A stretch of DNA of 64,000 nucleotides from Mucilaginibacter ginsenosidivorax (GTDB lineage: Bacteria; Bacteroidota; Bacteroidia; Sphingobacteriales; Sphingobacteriaceae): NCBI RefSeq assembly GCF_007971525.1, contig NZ_CP042437.1, positions 620,001 to 684,000 of the forward strand, in the 5' to 3' direction. Position numbers and translations under genes: made by a program. Below the pieces are notes generated by a model that was given only the letters and a program-made list of their open reading frames with translations, made no database searches and was not told where the DNA came from. Position 1 is the first letter of the stretch. Each line of letters starts with the position of its first letter. Shown in pieces: positions 36,468-45,598 of the stretch.

Positions 36468-38183
36468 TTATATATTCCCCTTTTTCATTTCACTCACCGC
36501 ATAATCAGCAGCCCGTGCGGTAAAGGCCATGTATGTAAGGGATGGATTTTGGCATGAGGTTGAGGTCATGCAGGCACCATCGGTTACAAATACATTTTTT
36601 ACCGCATGCATCTGGTTCCATTTATTAAGCACCGATGTTTTGGGGTCGTTACCCATTCGGGCGCCGCCCATTTCGTGAATATCAAGTCCTGGCGCACGGT
36701 TATCGGTACTGGCTTTTATATTGGTAAAACCTGCAGAGGTAAACATTTCTGTCAGCTGCTCTACGTAATCTTTCTTCATCTTCTCGTCGTTATCATCATA
36801 GTCAACCGATATTTTCAGCTGCGGTATCCCCCATTGGTCTTTTAACGTTTTATCAAGGGCTACGTAGTTGGTTTCTTTAGGTATGGTTTCGCCCATCATA
36901 TGCGATCCTACTTTCCAGCCGCTCAGGTTATCTTTAACCAGGTTATCCTTAAGGCCGGCTCCAACACCATCCCATGGGCGCTGCTGGTAACGGTACGCGC
37001 TGAAGCCAGAAGCATACCCGCGTAAAAAATTAGTTTCCTGTTTATAAACGTTACGGAAACGTGGAATATAACCACCACCGGCCGGGTTACGGCCATCAGT
37101 TGTCCATTCCTTTTCGCCATCGTACTCGGCTCCAATATGCGCCGAATAATTGTGGAAGGCAACGTATTTACCCAACACGCCACTATCATTACCCAGGCCA
37201 TTGGGAAAGCGATGCGAAGTTGAATTTAATAATACCAGGTTGGTATTTAAAGCCGCCGCATTTACAAAAATGATATCGGCGTAATATTCAATCGCCTCTT
37301 TTGTATTGGTATCGATTATGCGAACACCACTTGCCTTACCTTTTTTCTCGTCGTAAATAATCTCCTGTACAACAGAAAATGGACGCAAAGTGGCGTGACC
37401 TGATTTTAATGCCCATGGAATAGTAGAAGCATTTGCGCTGAAGTAACCGCCAAACGGGCAGCCGCGCTGGCACAAAATGCGTTCCTGGCATTGCACCCGG
37501 CCCTGATCTAAATGGATTTGGTTTGGTTTAGATAAATGGGCGCAGCGTGCGCTTATTACGTGCCGGTTGCTGTATTTACTTTTTACATGGTTGCTAAAAT
37601 AGGTTTCAACCGCATTTAAAGGAAAGGCGGGCAAAAACTCGCCATCGGGCAGCTCTGCAAGGCCATCCATGTTACCAGAGATACCTGCAAATTTTTCAAC
37701 GTAACTATACCATGGGGCAATATCCTTGTACCGGATAGGCCAGTCAACAGCAAAACCATCGCGCGCTGGGCCTTCAAAATCAAATTCGCTCCAGCGCTGT
37801 GTCTGGCGGGCCCAAAGCAGCGATTTACCGCCTACCTGGTAACCACGGATCCAATCGAACGGCTTTTCCTGTACATAAGGGTGATCATTATCCTTTACAA
37901 AAAAGTGAGCGGCATCCTCGCCAAAAGCATAACAGCGGTTTACAATGGGGTTGGCTTCTTTTATGGCAACCGGTAGTTCGCCGCGGTGCTCAAACTCCCA
38001 TGGGTACATATTAGTAGTAGGATAATCTTTAATATGCTTTACATCGCGGCCACGTTCCAATATCAGCGTTTTAAGGCCCTTGTCTGTAAGTTCTTTAGCA
38101 GCCCAGCCACCACTCATCCCCGAGCCAATCACTATCGCATCAAATGTTCTGTCTTTAACGCTATCTATATTTAAATTAGCCAT
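36468..38183 (-). CDS. GMC oxidoreductase (FAD sugar dehydrogenase alpha-like), copy 2
   Basis: The 571-residue flavoprotein is a paralogue of the 34590 protein. It has FAD motif GSGMSGGWAAKEL, C232-x5-C238-x3-C242-P, and the C-terminal catalytic pair in DIHEMGGARMG and CQNPSLTYM. No signal peptide is present. It starts 3 bp after its subunit-3 gene, so the pair is translationally linked and probably forms one exported complex. It differs from copy 1 in the substrate-facing middle part, which suggests a different sugar. Confidence 0.9.
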   Translation of the reverse strand: MANLNIDSVKDRTFDAIVIGSGMSGGWAAKELTDKGLKTLILERGRDVKHIKDYPTTNMYPWEFEHRGELPVAIKEANPIVNRCYAFGEDAAHFFVKDNDHPYVQEKPFDWIRGYQVGGKSLLWARQTQRWSEFDFEGPARDGFAVDWPIRYKDIAPWYSYVEKFAGISGNMDGLAELPDGEFLPAFPLNAVETYFSNHVKSKYSNRHVISARCAHLSKPNQIHLDQGRVQCQERILCQRGCPFGGYFSANASTIPWALKSGHATLRPFSVVQEIIYDEKKGKASGVRIIDTNTKEAIEYYADIIFVNAAALNTNLVLLNSTSHRFPNGLGNDSGVLGKYVAFHNYSAHIGAEYDGEKEWTTDGRNPAGGGYIPRFRNVYKQETNFLRGYASGFSAYRYQQRPWDGVGAGLKDNLVKDNLSGWKVGSHMMGETIPKETNYVALDKTLKDQWGIPQLKISVDYDDNDEKMKKDYVEQLTEMFTSAGFTNIKASTDNRAPGLDIHEMGGARMGNDPKTSVLNKWNQMHAVKNVFVTDGACMTSTSCQNPSLTYMAFTARAADYAVSEMKKGNI

Positions 38184-38186
38184 TAT

Positions 38187-38741
38187 TTATGCTGATTGCT
38201 TTTGTTTGTATGGAAAACGGGCATTATACCTACCTGGTACAAGTTCATACACTACTTGTTTGGTCATGAAATATTTAGAAGTTACATAACCATTTACGGT
38301 TTGACTTTTTATGATCCCATAAAATGATTTGAGTTCTTTTGAATTTATGGTACTTTTCTCGTCCTTATCATTTTCAATACTCAATAACATCTCTTCGCGC
38401 TGTTTTTGGCTTAAATCCGAAAAGGGCTTATCGTACTTGTTTTTGACAACATCGGCAAATTGCCCCATGCCGGTCACGAATGCTTGCTGATCTTCTTTTT
38501 TATAGCAATCATCCAGCATTTTAAATACAAATAGATGTAAATTGAGATCCTTTGCACCGGGTGTTGCTGTTTTTGGTATAATAGTTTCAGCAATGTCGCT
38601 CACCAGTTTCTCCTGATCGGCGCTGATATCAACATTTTTTAGCGCTACAAAGGCCTTACCTTCCGTTCGGTGGCACGCAGGAAGCAGCACAGCGCCACCT
38701 ATTACCAAAGCCAAATTTTTTATTACAGTACGCCTGTGCAT
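38187..38741 (-). CDS. gluconate 2-dehydrogenase subunit 3-like small subunit, Tat lipoprotein
   Basis: The 184-residue protein begins MHRRTVIKNLALVIGGAVLL with lipobox LLPAC (Cys23). The PF13618 core reads VSDIAETIIPKTATPGAKDL and KKEDQQAFVTGMGQF. It is the first gene of a two-gene unit with GMC copy 2 and is the likely Tat escort and membrane anchor of that enzyme. Confidence 0.87.
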   Translation of the reverse strand: MHRRTVIKNLALVIGGAVLLPACHRTEGKAFVALKNVDISADQEKLVSDIAETIIPKTATPGAKDLNLHLFVFKMLDDCYKKEDQQAFVTGMGQFADVVKNKYDKPFSDLSQKQREEMLLSIENDKDEKSTINSKELKSFYGIIKSQTVNGYVTSKYFMTKQVVYELVPGRYNARFPYKQKQSA

Positions 38742-38912
38742 GTTAAGTAAATTGTTTTAGCAGTTCCAATTTATTTGCCTTCAGTGGGGCGGGCAATTGA
38801 AACTCATCTGTATATTATTTATAAACGGTTTTCAAACTTAGTAATTTAAGCTTTTAAAACTAATCGCCTTAAAAATTAAATCGGTTGATGGTGTTAAGTT
38901 ACCCTATTACTA

Positions 38913-39821
38913 TTAATAACCCCATTTTTTCATGATTTGTAAATCAATTTTTACACTCTCTACCGGATCTTTGCCCTGGTAGGCCTCCTGCTCGATAATA
39001 AAAAGGGAAGTACCGCCTTTTTTGCTGCCTGCCTTTACAATTTCTTTTACCGGCATAATACCCTGGCCTAAAATACAGCTCTCGGTATCATCGCCACCAT
39101 GTGGGGCTACCTTTATTTCATCTTTAACGTGCATCGACTCAAACCTGCCGGGATATTTATTAATAAAATCAAGCGCGTGGCCGCCAGTTGTTAACATATT
39201 ACCAATATCTATTTGCTGGGCAACCAGGGCGGCATCGGTATTCTGGATGATATAGTCATACAGGGTAATATCACCAACTTTGGTGCTGATCTCGAAATTA
39301 TGGTTATGATAGCCAAATTTCATTGATGATTTTTGGCATAATTCGCCACATTTGTTAAACTGCTCCATAGTGCGTTTCAGGGCATCCAAATCTGTACGCA
39401 CTTTTTCATCAAGCCATGGGCTTATTACAAATTTTTGGCCCATCGTAGCAGCATCTTCTACTGTATATTTCCAGGCATCGGTAAAATCTTGTTTTGATTC
39501 GTCCCAGTGCTGTGCTGTCATTACGGTATGGCCGCTTGGCATTTTGAGCGCCAAATCTTCCAGTATCTTTTTAAATTCCTTTGCCGGGAACCCATAAAAC
39601 TTTCGGTCGATGTAGTTGGCGTGTTCTACATGATGATATCCCGCATCTGCAATTTTCTTCAACGTGCCCTTGGGGTCAAGTTTCATGGCGTCGCGTACAC
39701 TGTAAAGCTGCACACCCACCCTTTCGAGTTTTTTTGGTGCGGCAAATAAACTATCGGGTAAAATGGTAGCGCCGGCAACTGCCAGGGCGCCTGTTTTTAA
39801 AAATGATCTGCGTGTAGTCAT
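38913..39821 (-). CDS. Tat-exported sugar phosphate isomerase/epimerase-like TIM barrel
   Basis: The 302-residue protein starts TTRRSFLKTGALAVAGATIL (twin-arginine). Barrel motifs are VGVQLYSVRDAMKLDP, MKFGYHNHNFEIS, LVAQQIDIGNMLTTGG, FESMHVKDEIKVAPHGGDD and LFIIEQEAYQG. It is a paralogue of the 25888 protein and probably acts on a related keto-glycoside. A 171-bp gap separates it from the subunit-3 gene. Confidence 0.85.
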   Translation of the reverse strand: MTTRRSFLKTGALAVAGATILPDSLFAAPKKLERVGVQLYSVRDAMKLDPKGTLKKIADAGYHHVEHANYIDRKFYGFPAKEFKKILEDLALKMPSGHTVMTAQHWDESKQDFTDAWKYTVEDAATMGQKFVISPWLDEKVRTDLDALKRTMEQFNKCGELCQKSSMKFGYHNHNFEISTKVGDITLYDYIIQNTDAALVAQQIDIGNMLTTGGHALDFINKYPGRFESMHVKDEIKVAPHGGDDTESCILGQGIMPVKEIVKAGSKKGGTSLFIIEQEAYQGKDPVESVKIDLQIMKKWGY

Positions 39822-39827
39822 AATTTT

Positions 39828-39965
39828 AGAATCAAGAGTTAAGAATCAAGAGTCAAGACAAGAATTATAATCAGCAGTCAAGATATAAGTAATTCCAACC
39901 AAAACGAAAATTTGTTTCCAGTAAATCATCATCGGTTTCGTCTTAATTCTTGACTCTTGATTCTT
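39828..39965. repeat. stop-proximal heptad hairpin
   Basis: The left side is a heptad run AGAATCA AGAGTTA AGAATCA AGAGTCA (39828-39855). The right side is TCTTAAT TCTTGAC TCTTGAT TCTTGCC (39941-39968). An exact 18-bp inverted match joins 39841-39858 and 39948-39965. The right arm ends 4 bp before the stop codon of the propeller gene. Confidence 0.75.
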
Positions 39966-39969
39966 GCCT

Positions 39970-41499
39970 CTATTTTTCCTTCGGGAATACCGGGAACAAT
40001 AAATCTGAATTGCTCACAAAAGCAAGATGTTTGCTATCCGGCGCCCATGATGGGGTGTTGATAGTACCCTGGCCGCCGTATAAATATGCAACAACTTTTG
40101 ACGGACCGCCGGCTGCAGGCATCACCCTTAAAAATACATGTTTGTAAAAGGGATGATCTCCGGGAGACACTTCGTTTTTAAGGAAGGTGATATACACAAT
40201 CCACTTACCATCGGGCGATATATGCGGAAACCAGTTGTTATAATCATCATTGGTAATCTGCGTTTGTTCGCTGCCATCGGCTTTCATACGCCAAACCTGC
40301 ATCAGCCCGCCGCGTACCGAATTAAAGTATATGTATTTGCCGTCTGGAGTGTACTCGGGGCCATCATCCAAACCGGGGGTATTAGTCAACCGTTCTTCAG
40401 GGCCCCCGGCTGAAGGAATACGGTATACGTCATACTCTTTATTTCTTTCGCCGCAAAACACAATATAATTACCATCCGGCGACCAGCCATGCATATAGCT
40501 CGCCCCAACGCCGGTAGCAGTAATCCTTTTTGCCTGGCCTCCTGTTACAGGTACGGTATATCCTATAGAAGGGCCACCATCGCCGCTGCTTATAACTAAT
40601 TGCTTACCATCAAATGAAAGTACGTGATCGTTATTGTTGTTTTTTGCCGGCTCGGTATTTAAAGCAGTTGGCGTATTGGTTTTAAGATCATATTTATACA
40701 ATGAGCCTTCACTGTTGTAGATTAACGATTTACCATCCTTCATCCAGTTGGGTGCCTGTAATGAGCGCGGCGACTGGTAAATGATGGTACTATTTTGCGT
40801 ATCCAAATCCAGCAGCTCAATACTGCTGCCAAGGTATTGTTTGTAAGGCACCAATGTCGCCGGCGCCGGTACAACAATCCGCACGTTACTGAAAGTGGCT
40901 TTTTCGGTTACATCTGCATTGTGCGAGCAAATGAAAATACCCACGTAAACTTCGTCGCCCAGGTCAAGATCGCTTACCTCTTCGGTAACAAATAAGTCGC
41001 CTTTACGGGCTACCGACATGGTGTAGGTATTGCCCTTACGCTCTAACTGGATAACGTCAGCCGCAGTGACGCCTGCTTTTTTCTCCTCGGTAATGCCGCT
41101 AACTGTTTTGCGATACTGCAATGAGGTAAGGCCATCGCCATGAACAACCGCGTTGATATGCTTTGAATTACTATCCAGCGTGCTACGCACCATAAGGCCC
41201 ACTTTACGGTGCAGTTCAACACCTTTACCAATAAATGCCGCATTGGTGCGTAGTATAAAATCGCCTTTCATGCGTTTCCATACAAAATGAAAATCATCAT
41301 GCGTGGCCCAGATGTTTTGGCCCGATCCGCTCAGCTGGTATTGCTGGGTTTTAGCATCATATTGTGCACTGCCCGGATGTTTAATGGTACCTACATCGGT
41401 TTGATTATCGAATATGCCAAGCCCCTGAGCCTGAACTTTTTGATCGAAAAAGGCAACGCACAACAAAAAAGCTGTGGAACAGAAGATCTTACTTAGCAT
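39970..41499 (-). CDS. exported TolB-like beta-propeller (PD40) protein
   Basis: The 509-residue protein has a signal peptide (IFCSTAFLLCVAFFDQKVQAQ). An N-terminal lectin-like (DUF1349-type) beta sandwich occupies about 25-210 (WKRMKGDFILRTNAAF, KVGLMVRSTLD). A TolB/WD40-like propeller follows with repeated PDGK/SPDG blades: SPDGNYIVFCGERNKEYDVYR, TPDGKYIYFNSVRGG, SPDGKWIVYITFL. It is not TolB of the Tol-Pal system. A polysaccharide-binding or processing role fits the cluster, but no catalytic site is evident. Confidence 0.82.
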   Translation of the reverse strand: MLSKIFCSTAFLLCVAFFDQKVQAQGLGIFDNQTDVGTIKHPGSAQYDAKTQQYQLSGSGQNIWATHDDFHFVWKRMKGDFILRTNAAFIGKGVELHRKVGLMVRSTLDSNSKHINAVVHGDGLTSLQYRKTVSGITEEKKAGVTAADVIQLERKGNTYTMSVARKGDLFVTEEVSDLDLGDEVYVGIFICSHNADVTEKATFSNVRIVVPAPATLVPYKQYLGSSIELLDLDTQNSTIIYQSPRSLQAPNWMKDGKSLIYNSEGSLYKYDLKTNTPTALNTEPAKNNNNDHVLSFDGKQLVISSGDGGPSIGYTVPVTGGQAKRITATGVGASYMHGWSPDGNYIVFCGERNKEYDVYRIPSAGGPEERLTNTPGLDDGPEYTPDGKYIYFNSVRGGLMQVWRMKADGSEQTQITNDDYNNWFPHISPDGKWIVYITFLKNEVSPGDHPFYKHVFLRVMPAAGGPSKVVAYLYGGQGTINTPSWAPDSKHLAFVSNSDLLFPVFPKEK

Positions 41500-41602
41500 T
41501 GGTTGGGTGTTTAAGTTACACTATTAATTGGCTTTACTAAGGTATAAAAATCGTTTGCATTTTCAATAATACTATTTTACCATTAAGGTATTTTTTTAGC
41601 AT

Positions 41603-41635
41603 AAAAAAAGCAGCACACAGGGCGCTGCTTTTTTT
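41603..41635 (-). terminator. rho-independent terminator of the desaturase gene
   Basis: AAAAAAAGCAGC (41603-41614) and GCTGCTTTTTTT (41624-41635) form a perfect 12-bp stem with a U-rich end on either strand. It lies 58 bp after the desaturase stop on the minus strand and separates it from the sugar cluster. Confidence 0.85.
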
Positions 41636-41693
41636 AATTTATCTGCGATAATGCTTAAGTTAATTAAGCACCGCAAAGGGGTTAATAACTATT

Positions 41694-42782
41694 TTATTTA
41701 ACCCGCACCAAAACAGGTTTTACTTCGGCATATTTTACCGCCAGTTTGGTTACAGGTATTTCTACCCCATCTTTGTTACAATAAGTCATCAGGAATTCTT
41801 TTTTCGAATCGCGGTATGAGCTTACGGCGCCTATCATGCTCATTAATTTGATATAACACCAGGCCAGGTCGAACTGATGCGGCTTAAAGCCCGAGCGGGC
41901 GCTTTTAGGATACAGGTGATGGTTATTATGCCATTCGCCGGCCACATAACCAGGCCATAGCTGGTTTATTGACATATCTTCGCGATTATAATCGGTGCCC
42001 TCGCGGCGTTTATCCTGCCCTTTACCATGGCCCTCGTAATTAAACGTGCGCACGCCCACTGCCCAAAAGCCTGCAGAGCCAAAAATGGCGCATGCTAAGG
42101 GCAACCCGCCCATGAGGTAAAACGCGGTGAACCAGAAACCCCAGTTAAGGATAATACCCACAACGGTACGATACGGATTAGCTATAGTACCCCATTTTTG
42201 ATATTGCTTATAGGTATTGGGGGTTACACCAACGTGTTTCATTAAGTTAACACATTTTTTGTAACAGGCCTCGGTCATGTTCCGGGCTACGGGCTGGTGG
42301 TTTACATCGGCCAAAAAGCAGTACATAAAGCCACCTTGCGCATTGTACGGATCGCCGGGCTGATCTGACAGTGCATGATGAACATGATGCGATACCGCGT
42401 AAATTTCTTCGGGAATAATTTTAAGCGTAAGGTTTTGGGTAAAAAAGCGCCAGAATTTATTGGTAAAAGTGTAAGCATTATGCGTGCAATACCTGTGGTG
42501 CCATATAGTTCCGTGAGTACCCATAATAATCATGCTGTAAACAAACGCAACTATCAAACCTACGATGCTGAAATATTTGAATATGAACAAAAACAGGAAT
42601 GGTGTTAATGCGAGCACCAAAAACCAGCTTAAAAAAGAAAGCCAGTTTTTTTTATCCCTGAAAACATTCAGTCTCGAGAAAAACTCTTTTAAAATTATTG
42701 CATTGGTGGGTTTTGCAAGGTTACCATCCTCATCCGTCCATCCGTATGAGGGTGGTTCGAGCACTGTGTTTAAAAAAGCCAT
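41694..42782 (-). CDS. acyl-CoA / fatty acid desaturase
   Basis: The 362-residue membrane protein has the three histidine boxes of di-iron desaturases: HHRYCTH (about residue 96), HHVHH (about 137) and HNNHH (about 290). Paired hydrophobic segments lie near 45-90 and 210-240. It introduces a double bond into membrane fatty acyl chains, probably delta-9. Gene-proximal palindromes upstream suggest regulation, for instance by temperature or lipid state. It stands as a single-gene unit. Confidence 0.9.
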   Translation of the reverse strand: MAFLNTVLEPPSYGWTDEDGNLAKPTNAIILKEFFSRLNVFRDKKNWLSFLSWFLVLALTPFLFLFIFKYFSIVGLIVAFVYSMIIMGTHGTIWHHRYCTHNAYTFTNKFWRFFTQNLTLKIIPEEIYAVSHHVHHALSDQPGDPYNAQGGFMYCFLADVNHQPVARNMTEACYKKCVNLMKHVGVTPNTYKQYQKWGTIANPYRTVVGIILNWGFWFTAFYLMGGLPLACAIFGSAGFWAVGVRTFNYEGHGKGQDKRREGTDYNREDMSINQLWPGYVAGEWHNNHHLYPKSARSGFKPHQFDLAWCYIKLMSMIGAVSSYRDSKKEFLMTYCNKDGVEIPVTKLAVKYAEVKPVLVRVK

Positions 42783-42873
42783 TAAATTAGTAGGAATAAA
42801 AAAAAGTTAGGAGTATAAATATTGTCACAATATAGTAAAAAATTCACTACATCATCATGTTGTAGAGATATAA

Positions 42874-42929
42874 TAGATTTCATTAAATCTACATATACTT
42901 AAAACGCTTTCGAAGTAATTAAATTACTT
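42874..42929 (-). promoter_or_regulatory. two palindromes upstream of the desaturase
   Basis: TAGATTT CATT AAATCTA (42874-42891) and AAGTAATT A AATTACTT (42913-42929) are perfect inverted repeats 92 and 131 bp upstream of the start. Both have the size of repressor or activator operators. No bound protein is known. Confidence 0.35.
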
Positions 42930-43025
42930 ATCACATAATATATATTTCAGAAAACGCGTTTCACTACGTCTCTTTTTTACGCAAAAGCTTTATGATTTGT
43001 TAATATAAAAAGGAATAATTTTTGC

Positions 43026-44933
43026 TTAGCCGACCAGCGGTAAACTAAAACTGAAAGTACTGCCCCTACCCACTTCGGATTTAACCCATAAACGCCCGCC
43101 GTTAAACTCTACCAGTTCTTTACACAAAAACAGGCCGATACCTGTCCCAATCTCGCCCATGGTGCCGTTTTGGGTAAAGTGCGAATTAAGATTAAACAGT
43201 TTAACCAACTGATCCTGGGCAATCCCTTTGCCGGTATCATTTATGTTTACAATGAGTTCGTTGCCGGCCAGGTGGCTGCTTATAGTTACGATGCCATTAT
43301 CATCAGTAAATTTTATGGCGTTGCTAATCAGGTTTCCAATAATTACCTTAATATGCTTTTCATCGGCCTTAACCAGGTGACCGGTAATTGCAATATTTTG
43401 AAACCTGATGTTTTTTTGCTGTAACTGGTAATTATAAATTTGCGCCATCTCTTCGCCCACCAGGTTAATATCAATTGCAGACGGTGTTAAATTTATCCCC
43501 CTTATCTGGCTACCCGCCCATTCCAGCAGGTTGGATAGCGTAAGTTCGGCCCCTTTTATTACCGGCTCCATTTTTTTCATGAGGCCATGCATATCCTCAA
43601 GGTTTAAGTTATTGTCATCAAACAAAGCCATAATGCTGCGTAAATTTGCGAAAGGCGTGCGCAAATCGTGCCCAATTACGGCCAATAGCTTATCTTTAAG
43701 TTTATTTATCGCTGCAAGGTTGGCCGATTGCTCTTCAATCAACCCCTTTTGCACCAGCAAAGCCTCATGCTGCCGGCTCAGCTTATTGTTTAGCAATTTC
43801 TTCTGCTTAAAATTATAATAGGTGATATATAAAGCAATCAATACAATAAGCAACGAGATAATCAGTGTAATAATGATGGCATTTTGAAAATGGATCTTAT
43901 TTTTATCTTCTTTTGCCTTTTGCTCAATCACGGCTATTTCATTAAGCCGGGCATTTAAAGCAAAATAATTTTGAATAAGTTCGGTGTTACGCCTCCTGTC
44001 CGATTCGTTTAGCGAGTCAAGAGCTCCGTTATACTTCTTTTGGAATTTGAGCGCGTTCACAAGATCCTTCTTTTGCTCAAAGCTAAACATGATGGTGCGG
44101 TACGCGTCCGAAATCCCGTTCATCAAACCAATACTATCGGCAAGCGCCGCCCCCCTGGTGGCGTAATTAATTGCTTTATCAAATTGCTTCAGGCCATTAT
44201 AGTTATCGGCATATTCAATAAGGGTTTTAGCACGCAGCCTGCGGTTATTGGTTTTAAAGCTCATGTAATACGCCGTATCATCATAAGTTATAGATCGCTG
44301 AAACTGCTTTTGAAGGCGTTGGATTGAACTTAACCGTGTATATATAATATTGGTATTGTTGTCATCGCCGCTGGCCCTGCAAAGTTTTAAGGCCTGCAAA
44401 CTTGCCGCCATACCCCGGCTATAATCATGCATCCTGATATATACCAGCGATTTCTCGGTATAAAATTCTCCCAGCATCCTGGTATCGTTTCCGGCATATT
44501 TTGCAGACCGGTTTAAGCTATTAATTGCCTGCTGATAGTTTTTAAGTTCAAGGTAGGTGCGGCCTATTGCGCTGTAACACTCGGCCAACAAAGTAGCATT
44601 GTTTTTAGGTAAATAAGGTAACGCCGAATTAAGATAAAATAAACTGATAGGATAATAGGATTGTGACCAGTAAACATGGCCCAGGTTTATATAGGCTAAG
44701 CCTATCCCGATATTGTATTTAATTTTTTCGGAAAGCAGCAATGCTTTGCCAGCCATTTCGCGCGCATTATCAGGTGCGCCCATATAGCGTTCGCCGGCGT
44801 TTTTATTGAGGCTGTCAACTGTTAATTTGATAGATTCTATATTGTTAACAGCAATAACCGGCACATCTTTTTGAGCATAGCACATGCTATGCATAAGCAA
44901 TAATAATAGTACCTGGCCAATAGCTCGCCTCAT
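43026..44933 (-). CDS. TPR-containing membrane sensor histidine kinase
   Basis: The 635-residue protein has a signal peptide (VLLLLLMHSMCYAQ) and periplasmic TPR repeats (about 40-320, for example GLAYINLGHVYWSQSYYPIS, SAIGRTYLELKNYQQAINSL). A membrane helix (about 345-366, IIITLIISLLIVLIALYITY) is followed by a short coiled coil, HisKA (LLAVIGHDLRTPFANLRSI) and HATPase (VIIGNLISNAIKF, DTGKGIAQD, GTGIGLFLCKEL). There is no receiver or regulator gene beside it, so it is an orphan kinase here. Divergent transcription is absent; its 5' side faces the thioesterase gene. Confidence 0.9.
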   Translation of the reverse strand: MRRAIGQVLLLLLMHSMCYAQKDVPVIAVNNIESIKLTVDSLNKNAGERYMGAPDNAREMAGKALLLSEKIKYNIGIGLAYINLGHVYWSQSYYPISLFYLNSALPYLPKNNATLLAECYSAIGRTYLELKNYQQAINSLNRSAKYAGNDTRMLGEFYTEKSLVYIRMHDYSRGMAASLQALKLCRASGDDNNTNIIYTRLSSIQRLQKQFQRSITYDDTAYYMSFKTNNRRLRAKTLIEYADNYNGLKQFDKAINYATRGAALADSIGLMNGISDAYRTIMFSFEQKKDLVNALKFQKKYNGALDSLNESDRRRNTELIQNYFALNARLNEIAVIEQKAKEDKNKIHFQNAIIITLIISLLIVLIALYITYYNFKQKKLLNNKLSRQHEALLVQKGLIEEQSANLAAINKLKDKLLAVIGHDLRTPFANLRSIMALFDDNNLNLEDMHGLMKKMEPVIKGAELTLSNLLEWAGSQIRGINLTPSAIDINLVGEEMAQIYNYQLQQKNIRFQNIAITGHLVKADEKHIKVIIGNLISNAIKFTDDNGIVTISSHLAGNELIVNINDTGKGIAQDQLVKLFNLNSHFTQNGTMGEIGTGIGLFLCKELVEFNGGRLWVKSEVGRGSTFSFSLPLVG

Positions 44934-45031
44934 TTATCAATTAGGGATTGAATTCTTATCTGCAATAGTACGGCCAGCCATTTTTGGCAATTCATACTTT
45001 ATTTTATCTTCTTATTTAAATGTGGCGCTGC

Positions 45032-45598
45032 TTAGCCGGCAACCAGGCACCTCTCGCCTTTTAAAAGCTCAATACAATGTTCGTAATTGTCGGGCATTTT
45101 TATCTGCTCCACTTCTTTCATATAGCTTTGCTTGATTTCTTTACGGCGGCGTGCTTCAATAAAGCGCCGTACATGTTCACGGTGTTCCAATATTAAGCCG
45201 GGGACTTTAGCCGGCTTGTTATGCTCATCTTTTGAAACCATGGTAAAGTAGCTGGTATTGGTGTGCTTTACCGAGTTGTTTTTGATATTTTCAGATACTA
45301 CCCTAATGCCCACTACCAACGATGTGTTGCCCACATAATTAACCGATGCCATTAATGATACCAGTTCGCCCACTTCAACGGGTTGTAAAAAATCAACCGT
45401 ATCAATTGACGCGGTAACACAATAATTACCTGCGTGTTTAGCGGCACAAACATACGCTACCTTATCCATCAGCGATAACAATATGCCGCCATGAATTTTG
45501 CCGCCGAAATTTGAATAAGAAGGGATCATCAACTCGGTTATCGTGGTCTCAGAAAAACGTACCGTTTTGTAATCGGATTGATCGGTTAGCGCAGTCAT
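45032..45598 (-). CDS. acyl-CoA thioesterase (hotdog fold)
   Basis: The 188-residue protein carries the YciA/BFIT-type hotdog core GGKIHGGILLSLMDKVAYVCAAKHAG, here residues about 33-58 (key bases GGxIHGGxLLxxMD), followed by VTASIDTVDFLQPVEVGELV. Such enzymes hydrolyse acyl-CoAs to free acids and CoA in the cytosol. The C-terminal tail (about 140-188) is charged and less conserved. It is monocistronic. Confidence 0.88.
   Translation of the reverse strand: MTALTDQSDYKTVRFSETTITELMIPSYSNFGGKIHGGILLSLMDKVAYVCAAKHAGNYCVTASIDTVDFLQPVEVGELVSLMASVNYVGNTSLVVGIRVVSENIKNNSVKHTNTSYFTMVSKDEHNKPAKVPGLILEHREHVRRFIEARRRKEIKQSYMKEVEQIKMPDNYEHCIELLKGERCLVAG

Noticed and set aside
39970..41499. TolB of the Tol-Pal system
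   Set aside because: It has an extra lectin-like N-terminal domain and no tol or pal genes nearby.
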